Below are positions 50,665 to 57,658 of a stretch of 64,000 nt of DNA, piece after piece. The translations under genes were made by a program, and so were the position numbers. Below the pieces are notes generated by a model that worked only from the letters and a program-made list of their open reading frames with translations, searched no databases and was not told where the DNA came from. The stretch is from Microseira sp041929235. GTDB taxonomy: Bacteria; Cyanobacteriota; Cyanobacteriia; Cyanobacteriales; Aerosakkonemataceae. The stretch covers positions 1 through 64,000 of the forward strand of contig NZ_JBHFNP010000235.1 of the NCBI RefSeq assembly GCF_041929235.1. The letters are read 5' to 3'. Within the stretch, counting starts at the first letter, position 1, and each line of letters opens with the position of its first letter.

Positions 50665-51027
50665 CTAAATAGTTGGCAACTCTCCTGCTACAGTTTCAAC
50701 CAATTGCCATTGGCGATTTTCGATAATTGCCTGATTCATCAGATCAAACATCTGGTGGCAATGGTTGTCAACCTGTAGGGGTAATTCTTCGTTTTTCATC
50801 ACCAAACTCATGCGAGTCTCTTTTTCTGTAGCCGTTGTGCGATCTAGCAAAACTTCTACCGTCACCAGCTTGGCATAGGAAACCTTACCGGGAATCTCCC
50901 GCGCCATCAAATAATCACCCGTCTCATAGATGATATCTACAGGACAGGTCTTTAAAACATCTATCAGGGACTGCCGAAGACGATCTAAGGGAAGGGCAAT
51001 TGTATAGGAACAAGTATAGCGAGCCAT
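50665..51027 (-). CDS. Conserved cyanobacterial hypothetical protein
   Basis: A 120-residue soluble protein, A-R-Y-T-C-S-Y-T-I-A-L-P-L at the N-terminus and L-M-A-R-E-I-P-G-K-V-S-Y-A-K-L-V-T-V-E-V in the middle, with mixed alpha/beta composition. I know of no function. It is transcribed opposite to the flanking FHA and tmk genes. The ATG at 51027 is the only plausible start. Confidence 0.6.
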   Translation of the reverse strand: MARYTCSYTIALPLDRLRQSLIDVLKTCPVDIIYETGDYLMAREIPGKVSYAKLVTVEVLLDRTTATEKETRMSLVMKNEELPLQVDNHCHQMFDLMNQAIIENRQWQLVETVAGELPTI

Positions 51028-51197
51028 GGAACACCTCGGGCTTGCAACTCCAAGACCCTCTTATAATACCCAACCTCTGCCTAGAGGTTTGATACGATTT
51101 GCAAGCGATCGCCATAACCAGTCCTTTACCTCTATCCAGAGATATACGCACTTTTTACCAAATTTGTGGTATGTAATGCTGACTACCAGATGCCATT

Positions 51198-51959
51198 ATG
51201 TTGCCAGAAAATTCGGCTGAATTAGCATCAACCCGCTTAAAAGAGAATGTGGCTTGTACTGAAAAAATTAAGCCTACTTCAGCCCAAAAGGGCAAATTAA
51301 TCACCTTCGAGGGGGTAGAAGGCTGCGGTAAAACAACTCAACTGCGGCGACTGGGGCAATGGTTGCAAGATAGCGGCTGGCTGTTACGCTTAAAACCAGC
51401 GGGTATTGCCCAAGAGGTAGTGGTGACGCGGGAACCTGGGGGAACCGAATTAGGGTTAGGACTGCGACGCCTGCTGTTAGAGGTTCGCCCTCACCTATCG
51501 ATTCACGAACAGGCAGAGTTATTCTTATACGCAGCAGATCGAGCGCAGCATGTGGAGGAAGTGCTTTTGCCCCAGTTAGCTAGAGGAGCGATTGTGTTGT
51601 GCGATCGCTACACCGACTCTACCATCGCTTACCAAGGCTACGGACGAGGTTTAAGCCTCTCGCTCATCGAACAACTCAACCAAATTGCTACCGGCGGTTT
51701 ACAAAGCGATTTAACCTTATGGCTAGATCTCGACCCCGCTGTTGGTTTGGCGAGGAAGCAGCAACAAAAAGAAATTACCCGTATGGAACAAGCCGATTTA
51801 ACATTCCACCAGCGGGTGCAAGAAGGCTTTACAGCCCTAGCCAAAGCGCACCCAACCCGGATCGCGCGGATAGATGCGAGTCTTAGCCAGGAGTCGGTAC
51901 AAGAGCAAATACGGATGATTGTCGAGAAGCGGTTGTCAGAATGGTATCCGAATTGGTAA
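51198..51959 (+). CDS. tmk: Thymidylate kinase
   Basis: 253 residues, longer than the usual ~210 because of an N-terminal extension of about 30 residues (the P-loop at I-T-F-E-G-V-E-G-C-G-K-T-T is at 34-46) and a loop L-K-P-A-G-I-A-Q-E-V. The D-R-Y motif C-D-R-Y-T-D-S-T-I-A-Y-Q-G and V-T-R-E-P-G-G-T are present. It phosphorylates dTMP to dTDP. An ATG start further in is possible. The stop TAA lies in the first unit of a GGGTAAT tract. Confidence 0.92.
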   Translation: MLPENSAELASTRLKENVACTEKIKPTSAQKGKLITFEGVEGCGKTTQLRRLGQWLQDSGWLLRLKPAGIAQEVVVTREPGGTELGLGLRRLLLEVRPHLSIHEQAELFLYAADRAQHVEEVLLPQLARGAIVLCDRYTDSTIAYQGYGRGLSLSLIEQLNQIATGGLQSDLTLWLDLDPAVGLARKQQQKEITRMEQADLTFHQRVQEGFTALAKAHPTRIARIDASLSQESVQEQIRMIVEKRLSEWYPNW

Positions 51960-52010
51960 TGGGTAATGGGTAATGGGTAATGGGTAATGGGTAATGGGTA
52001 ATGGGTAATT
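51957..52010. repeat. GGGTAAT heptad tract between tmk and holB
   Basis: Seven consecutive TAATGGG units followed by TAATTG. The tract supplies the tmk stop codon and ends 17 bp before the holB start. Confidence 0.85.
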
Positions 52011-52026
52011 GTTGGATGGGGCTTCG

Positions 52027-52983
52027 ATGAATGCTTTTAGAGAAATAATAGGGCAAGATCGGGCGGTGCAGTTGCTCTTGCAGGCGATTGAAGTTGACCG
52101 TATAGCACCAGCATATCTGTTTGCTGGGCCGGATGGAGTGGGACGGAGTTTGGCGGCACGGTGTTTTATCGAACAGTTATTTTGTGCGAAAGTGCCAGCC
52201 AATTGGGAACGGGAGAAAAAACGCATTTCTGCGGGTAACCATCCGGATTTGTTGTGGGTAGAACCAACCTATTTGCACAACGGAGAAAGACTATCGGCGG
52301 CGGAAGCAGCACAAAAAGGGTTAAAACGCAAGGCTCCGCCCTCGATTCGTTTAGAACAAGTGCGAGAAATCACCCAATTTCTCAGTCGTCCGCCCTTGGT
52401 TGCACCGCGATCGCTCGTAGTATTAGAACAAGCCGAAACTATGGCAGAAGCGGCGGCAAATGCGTTGCTGAAAACCTTAGAAGAACCCGGACGAGCGACG
52501 ATAATATTAATTGCACCCAGCGTTGAATCATTATTACCCACACTGGTATCGCGGTGTCAGAGGATACCATTTTATCGGTTAACCACAGAGGCGATGACGC
52601 AGGTGCTGAGGGATAAGGGTCATGGGGAGATTTTAGAGCATAGGGAGATAGTAGCGATCGCGCAGGGGAGTCCGGGGGAAGCGATCGCATCAATGGAACA
52701 ATTGCAAGCAATTCCTGCTGAATTAATCCAACAATTAAAACATCCACCCAAAAAACTGCGCGATGCTTTAGAATTAGCGCGTCAAATTGATAAAAACTTG
52801 GACACCGAAGCGCAATTGTGGTTAATAGATTACTTGCAGCATTGTTATTGGCAGCAATTTTTAGCTAATAAAATTCGCGAATCACCCCTAGAAAAATTGG
52901 AAAAAGCGCGGAAATGTTTGCAAAAATTTGCTCAGCCGCGCTTAGTTTGGGAAGTGACATTGATGGAGATGAGTCAGGTATAG
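52027..52983 (+). CDS. holB: DNA polymerase III delta' subunit
   Basis: 318 residues from ATG 52027 (an upstream TTG/ATG in frame at 52009 is within the repeat-derived leader). The clamp-loader ATPase fold is seen: I-I-G-Q-D-R-A-V, A-Y-L-F-A-G-P-D-G-V-G-R-S (P-loop-like, with Arg in place of Lys-Thr as usual for delta'), N-A-L-L-K-T-L-E-E-P and L-V-S-R-C-Q. It has the sensor S-R-C of delta'. It loads the beta clamp during replication. Neighbouring tmk and holB is the usual cyanobacterial order. Confidence 0.92.
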   Translation: MNAFREIIGQDRAVQLLLQAIEVDRIAPAYLFAGPDGVGRSLAARCFIEQLFCAKVPANWEREKKRISAGNHPDLLWVEPTYLHNGERLSAAEAAQKGLKRKAPPSIRLEQVREITQFLSRPPLVAPRSLVVLEQAETMAEAAANALLKTLEEPGRATIILIAPSVESLLPTLVSRCQRIPFYRLTTEAMTQVLRDKGHGEILEHREIVAIAQGSPGEAIASMEQLQAIPAELIQQLKHPPKKLRDALELARQIDKNLDTEAQLWLIDYLQHCYWQQFLANKIRESPLEKLEKARKCLQKFAQPRLVWEVTLMEMSQV

Positions 52984-53018
52984 ACGCCCGCAGGCTAAAG
53001 CCTGGGGCTATACAAACC

Positions 53019-53040
53019 AAGCCTGCCTACGCAGGCTTTT
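53019..53040 (+). terminator. Hairpin with T-tail after holB
   Basis: AAGCCTGC, loop CTAC, GCAGGCTT and TT form an 8-bp stem with U-tail, 36 bp after the holB stop. It may be an intrinsic terminator, although related stems (AGCCCGT/ACGGGCT at 27917) occur as repeats. Confidence 0.5.
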
Positions 53041-53044
53041 GAGT

Positions 53045-53430
53045 TGGGGGTTAATATGATGTCCGTTGAATTTGCCCATAATAAAAAAACATCACTCTGT
53101 CGTTGCGTAGGGACACGGCATCATAGATATCTCGGACAAACAATGGACGTTAATCGTGCCGTGTCCCGGCGTCTTTTTATGGGTAATCGACCGGACATCA
53201 TATAATATCGTGTCCGGTTGCATCGGTTGCGTTTGGGGAGCTGGGGGAGCTGGGGGAGCTGGGGAGCTGGGGGAGAAAAAACGCTTTTTCGCACAATCAA
53301 CTATATACAACTGATGCTAGCGGACATCATATAATACCGTTTTCCCATCAATGTGCCACACAAGGCGTAGGGCGGGTTTATTTGAATGGTTTGTTTTTGT
53401 CACAGGTTATTGGTAAAACCCGCCCCTACA
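53045..53430. repeat. Cluster of palindromic repeats upstream of the nuclease-ParA gene
   Basis: Within this gap are: an inverted pair GGGACACGGCA (53110) / TGCCGTGTCCC (53157); two copies of CGGACATCATATAAT (53192 and 53331) and an inverted ATGATGTCCG (53056); a tandem run of GGGGAGCT units (53234-53275); and arms GTAGGGCGGGTTT (53367) / AAACCCGCCCCTAC (53416). From 53430 to 53564 nothing is recognised except possible promoter sequence. Confidence 0.6.
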
Positions 53431-53564
53431 ATACTTTGATCTGTAGCATTATCAAGGGAAATTGGTATAAATCCAGGAAAATACGGATGCGATATCAGTA
53501 ACACGTATAATTATATGTACTTAGAAAAGCTAGCTAACTCATCCAACTCCATAGGAACTACGTA

Positions 53565-54935
53565 ATGCTACTGATGAATTGGAACGATATTTTAGACAAC
53601 ATTCTGCCAGATGAGCCTGTACAACAAGTCATTTGCGATCAATTTGCGAAGCCTCTTCTTGAGGAACTCGGATTTTCAGATCAAGAACGCCGTCCAAATT
53701 TTAACACAGGGCCAGGAGCTAATAAAGTTGACTTTGCAGCTCGTCACAATACAAACACTAATGATATTTTCTTTAATTCTCAAATTAATCCTTATTTACT
53801 TGTTGAAGTCAAAGCACGCTCAACGGGAGGAGCAAAGATCGACTTATCAGAAGGCACTCCTCACTACTTAAAAACTAGGAAACAGCTTGAAAAGTATCTG
53901 CTTTCCCCTAAGTGTCACACTGCTCAATGGGGCATTATTACAAATTCAGTTCACATACAGCTATTCCGGCGACATGGAAAGGTTGTATTTCCAGCAACTC
54001 GCTGCGAGTTAATTAAGAAAGACAATATTGCTGATATTGTTGCCAATATCAAGCATTTGATTAACAAGCCACCAACAGCGTTAACTGTCTGTGTTTACAA
54101 CAATAAAGGAGGAGTAGGAAAAACTACAACAGTCATCAATTTAGCGGCTATTTTGAAGAAACAGCATAAAAAAGTTCTTTTAGTTGATTTTGATTTACAA
54201 AGAGATTTAACTACATCTCTTAAACTCGAAGTTGGGAATACCAGTTTATTAGATTGTCTTGCCGATACAAAACTTGATGTACGCAATACAGTTGTGCCTT
54301 TTAGTCCAGCAGATAAACAAGGGAATCGCTTGCATATGTTTGATGTTATTCCATCAGATCGGAGAATGCAAGAATGGACAGATAACAACATGGATGCCCA
54401 AATCCAAAAAGGAGTAAGAAGATTGCGAGATTTACTTAAGGCTTTTGTTTATGATTACGATTACATATTAATTGATTGCCCAACACAATGGCTGTTTTTT
54501 AGTCAGAGTGGTGTTGCCGCTTCCGATGTAGTACTCATTCCCACAAAGCATAATGGAGCGACATCGTTACACAATGCGGCAAGGGTGATTACAAAGTTTA
54601 TACCAGACATTCAGAAAGAAAGAAAAGATGGAGGGCCAATTGCGTTACCTATCTTTTTTAATGGAGAAAAGATGACAGAAGCTCAACATAAAATTACCAA
54701 CACTGAAATTAAACAAATTATTACCAAAGCACAACAAGCACAACCCGCTTTTAATCTGTTACCATACTACTGGCCTAAAGCCACACAAGGGAATATTGAT
54801 CAAACTATTTTCAGTATTCCCAATCATGCAACTGTTGCCAATGCTGCGTTCTCGCATGTTCCCGCAGTTTTTTTAAACAAGACTGTAGCAGAAAACTATC
54901 TTGGTTTAGCTAAGGAGTATTTTTTACATGGGTAA
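53565..54935 (+). CDS. PD-(D/E)xK-like domain fused to a ParA-type ATPase
   Basis: A 456-residue fusion. Residues about 1-165 resemble the N-terminal domain of type I restriction R subunits, with Asp56 in N-K-V-D-F-A and E81-V-K83 in L-L-V-E-V-K-A, consistent with a PD-(D/E)xK core. From about 172 there is a ParA/Soj ATPase: deviant Walker A K-G-G-V-G-K-T-T (181-188), V-L-L-V-D-F-D-L-Q (205-212), and the switch I-L-I-D-C-P-T-Q (302-308). The nucleotide-binding Lys in the P-loop and the signature Lys are present. A ParB-like gene overlaps its end by 8 bp. Partition of a mobile element or a defence role are both possible; I know no described example. Confidence 0.8.
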   Translation: MLLMNWNDILDNILPDEPVQQVICDQFAKPLLEELGFSDQERRPNFNTGPGANKVDFAARHNTNTNDIFFNSQINPYLLVEVKARSTGGAKIDLSEGTPHYLKTRKQLEKYLLSPKCHTAQWGIITNSVHIQLFRRHGKVVFPATRCELIKKDNIADIVANIKHLINKPPTALTVCVYNNKGGVGKTTTVINLAAILKKQHKKVLLVDFDLQRDLTTSLKLEVGNTSLLDCLADTKLDVRNTVVPFSPADKQGNRLHMFDVIPSDRRMQEWTDNNMDAQIQKGVRRLRDLLKAFVYDYDYILIDCPTQWLFFSQSGVAASDVVLIPTKHNGATSLHNAARVITKFIPDIQKERKDGGPIALPIFFNGEKMTEAQHKITNTEIKQIITKAQQAQPAFNLLPYYWPKATQGNIDQTIFSIPNHATVANAAFSHVPAVFLNKTVAENYLGLAKEYFLHG

Positions 54936-55728
54936 ATTTGATGATGTAGGTAAGCTGATGCACTTGCCATTAGAAAGTATTAACTCTGAATATCAATCTA
55001 ATGAATCAGAATTTATCATCAAAGCAGCAGCAGAGGCTGTATTGCAAACGGATGGGCGTAATTGGGTTCCTGTAATTGTCAAAGAAAATGGGGACTATCA
55101 GTATCAAGTTGTTAGCAATCACTTTGTTTATGCAGTTGCACAACAAGCTGAATTAGAAAGAGTCTGGTGTATTGTAATTGAACCAGACAACAAAAACATT
55201 GATCAGGCAAAAATCATGGCGCGGGAAGCGATTCCCAAGGTCAATCTTACTACAGCATCAAGAGATACTATTCTAGCTGCACTGAGATACTTAATTGCCG
55301 AACCGGGTAGTGCATTAAAGGGAGTCGATGCAGTTGTAGCTGCTAATCGAATTGCAGAAGCTAACAGGGAAAATTGGTCAAACTTTAACCCTATTACTAA
55401 CTTAAAATGCGGAATTACAAAGGGCAAAAAGTTAGATGCCCTTTCCAAAGTCTTCTTCCTCTCACCGCCAAAACCATCTGCACCGCCTCCCCCAGCGCCG
55501 GAAGCTGTCAGTATTAAACGCGCATCCAGAGATGATATTTTGAGCCGGATAAGCTATTTATCCACCAGTAAAATAGGCGGGTTTGAAACAGTTGAACCAG
55601 AAAAAGCAGCAGACATTATCTTTACAGCGAGTAAAGGCAAGTGGAAAAGTTTGAACCCTATCGCCAAACTTGAATGTGGGATAGATACGGCAAAAATCAA
55701 GACTCTAAAAAAAGTGTTTACTCTTTAA
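54928..55728 (+). CDS. ParB-like protein with two C-terminal repeats
   Basis: 266 residues. The N-terminal ~95 residues resemble a ParB/Srx N-domain: L-P-L-E-S-I-N, F-I-I-K-A-A-A-E-A-V, W-V-P-V-I-V-K-E-N-G and Y-Q-V-V-S-N-H-F-V-Y-A-V-A. The family's catalytic G-E-R-R is replaced by V-S-N-H-F. After a linker come two tandem ~65-residue modules (A-S-R-D-T-I-L-A-A-L and A-S-R-D-D-I-L-S-R-I) separated by a Pro-rich stretch. Both modules end in K-L-D-A-L-S-K-V-F / K-I-K-T-L-K-K-V-F. They are unlike ParB HTH and may bind DNA in another way. It overlaps the upstream gene by ATGGGTAA, showing coupled translation. Confidence 0.7.
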   Translation: MGKFDDVGKLMHLPLESINSEYQSNESEFIIKAAAEAVLQTDGRNWVPVIVKENGDYQYQVVSNHFVYAVAQQAELERVWCIVIEPDNKNIDQAKIMAREAIPKVNLTTASRDTILAALRYLIAEPGSALKGVDAVVAANRIAEANRENWSNFNPITNLKCGITKGKKLDALSKVFFLSPPKPSAPPPPAPEAVSIKRASRDDILSRISYLSTSKIGGFETVEPEKAADIIFTASKGKWKSLNPIAKLECGIDTAKIKTLKKVFTL

Positions 55729-55877
55729 CAGAAATTGCCCAAATAAATCGAGTTTCTGGCCTCGTCGTGCTTAAGTTTTGTTTAAGAAAGAGTAAAATGT
55801 CACAGTTGATGCGATATGGCTGCGGTACGGCGCCCAAGCGCCTACTACGAACGGATGGTGCGATCGCATCCCCCACC

Positions 55878-56093
55878 CTACAATTCTCCTTGTCGCTGCT
55901 GACGGTATTTTTCCAGCAATTCCGGAAAATTTTTCAAATCGTCAATTGACTTAGGTGCTGGAAAAAGTGGACTTTTATTTGGGTTTTGCTTTAACCTGTC
56001 CATGTAAGCATAAAAAGCTTCATCATCATCTGGATATTTAAGAATATAAGCTCGCAACTCCTTGCGACTCATTGCTGCAAAATCCGGTTTCAT
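55878..56093 (-). CDS. DUF6887-like protein
   Basis: A 71-residue acidic protein. The start M-K-P-D-F-A-A-M-S-R-K-E-L-R-A-Y-I-L matches a cyanobacterial family I recall as DUF6887, always next to a small DUF6888-type gene. Function unknown. The start codon overlaps the stop of that frameshifted neighbour by ATGA, the arrangement of small toxin-antitoxin-like pairs. Confidence 0.65.
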   Translation of the reverse strand: MKPDFAAMSRKELRAYILKYPDDDEAFYAYMDRLKQNPNKSPLFPAPKSIDDLKNFPELLEKYRQQRQGEL

Positions 56094-56271
56094 GTCTCAA
56101 ACCTCCATTCACCATTAAGATAGATCGATATCTCAGTTTCTTCACCATCGAATAAAAACACATCTCCAGTCCGTTCATCAGAGGAATTATAAAAATAGGC
56201 AAATACATTTTTGTTGCCCAATAGCTGAGAATAAAACAACTCAACATCTGTTCTGGGGTAGGAATATTCTC
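56090..56271 (-). pseudogene. DUF6888-like gene, frameshifted
   Basis: The first frame gives I-P-T-P-E-Q-M-L-S-C-F-I-L-S and M-Y-L-P-I-F-I. The second frame, one base away, gives D-E-R-T-G-D-V-F-L-F-D-G-E-E-T-E-I and ends G-E-W-R-F-E-T with a stop overlapping the next start. Joined near 56190 the two match the DUF6888 pattern of roughly 60 residues. No ATG opens the first part, and a family C hairpin sits directly upstream (56280-56307), so the start may also have been lost. Confidence 0.45.
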
Positions 56272-56279
56272 AATGTCAT

Positions 56280-56307
56280 GGTGCGTTAGCGATAGCGTAA
56301 CGCACCC
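56280..56307. repeat. Family C hairpin, next to a partial family B end
   Basis: GGTGCGTTAGCGATAGCGTA plus ACGCACC, then CAGAAACTTTGCGTAAGTCC (56315-56335), which is the right half of a family B element. Confidence 0.6.
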
Positions 56308-56407
56308 TACACACAGAAACTTTGCGTAAGTCCTGGTTATCTAGATATTCTAAACAACGATCGCCTCTCCCTACCCTCTTCCTCTGCGTCCTCTGCGCCT
56401 CTGTGGT

Positions 56408-57532
56408 TCAATTCTCTTTTCCAATTGCCTCAGAAATACTCGACAATCCCCTTTCCTCTAATTTCCTCACCAACCCCTCTAAAACACGCCGTACCATCAA
56501 CGGCCCCTGATAAACCAAACCCGTATAAACTTGAATCAAACTTGCCCCAGCAGTAATCTTTTCCCAAGCATCTTCAGCATTAAAAATACCTCCCACCCCA
56601 ATAATCGGTAACTGCCCTTTTGTTTCGCGCCAAATAAACCTAATTACCTCCGTCGATCGCTGACGTAAAGGCGCACCGCTAATCCCACCTGCTTCCTCTT
56701 TAACCGAATTCCCCGTTGAAACAAACTCAGTTTTCAACCCCTCGCGACTAATCGTAGTATTAGTCGCGATAATCCCAGCTAGGTGATGGGTTTGCGCCAC
56801 CTGGAGGACATCAGCGATCGCATCCCACTCCAAATCCGGTGCAATCTTGACTAAAATTGGCTTAGCACCTTGGTTTTCCTGTTGTAGGGCGTCCAAAATC
56901 CCACTCAACTGAGGCGCATCTTGCAGACTCCGCAACCCAGGCGTATTGGGAGAAGATACATTAACGACAAAATAATCCCCCAATTCTTTCAGCAACCGAA
57001 AACTTGCTAAATAATCACTGGGAGCCTCTGGCAAGGGTGTTACCTTAGATTTACCGAGATTAATCCCAATCGGTATACTTCGTGGACGATACTGCCAAGT
57101 TTCACAAAGCTGGCTCGCCATCGCCGCTGCTCCGCTATTATTAAATCCCATACGGTTTAAAACAGCCCGATCCAAGGGCAAGCGGAATAAGCGGGGACGG
57201 GGGTTACCCTGTTGGGGATGGAAGGTTACAGTACCTAACTCGGCAAAGCCAAAACCAAGCGCTTCCCAACTTCCTGAAGCAGTACCGTTTTTATCAAACC
57301 CGGCGGCTAACCCCATTGGGTTTGGGAAATTTAGTCCCCAAAGCGTTTGTTTGAGGCGTGCATCGCCAAAGCAGCAAGATTGCTGCAATTGCGATCGCAG
57401 CCAAAACGCGGGGTTTCGCTCCCCTTCTCGAGCCAGCCAGCTTAAAATTCCTATGGTCTGTTGATGCAAAAATTCTGGATCTAGCTTTAATCCAAACAAA
57501 ATAGGTCGTAAACCGGCTTTATAAATATCCAA
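56408..57532 (-). CDS. pyrD: Quinone-dependent dihydroorotate dehydrogenase (class 2)
   Basis: A 374-residue class 2 enzyme. The N-terminal helical extension (M-D-I-Y-K-A-G-L-R-P-I-L-F) anchors it at the membrane. FMN and substrate motifs follow: N-P-M-G-L-A-A-G-F-D-K, E-L-G-T-V-T, N-R-M-G-F-N-N, V-N-V-S-S-P-N-T-P-G-L-R with the class 2 catalytic Ser, and I-G-V-G-G-I. It oxidises dihydroorotate with a quinone (plastoquinone here, by inference), the step after dihydroorotase, whose gene is in this window but far away. Confidence 0.93.
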   Translation of the reverse strand: MDIYKAGLRPILFGLKLDPEFLHQQTIGILSWLAREGERNPAFWLRSQLQQSCCFGDARLKQTLWGLNFPNPMGLAAGFDKNGTASGSWEALGFGFAELGTVTFHPQQGNPRPRLFRLPLDRAVLNRMGFNNSGAAAMASQLCETWQYRPRSIPIGINLGKSKVTPLPEAPSDYLASFRLLKELGDYFVVNVSSPNTPGLRSLQDAPQLSGILDALQQENQGAKPILVKIAPDLEWDAIADVLQVAQTHHLAGIIATNTTISREGLKTEFVSTGNSVKEEAGGISGAPLRQRSTEVIRFIWRETKGQLPIIGVGGIFNAEDAWEKITAGASLIQVYTGLVYQGPLMVRRVLEGLVRKLEERGLSSISEAIGKEN

Positions 57533-57658
57533 GGTGCAATTTATACGTCTAAGTGTTCCACGACGATTTTAAATTCTCCCATCCCTTATTTTCATACTTT
57601 CTCATATAAGTATTCATACAACGCTTTCATTTCCCCGATTTAACGGGAGTTGTAGCAA

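Noticed and set aside
51957..52010. Regular heptad repeats considered as a CRISPR array
   Set aside because: There are no spacers between units and no cas genes; the same holds for the other heptad tracts.
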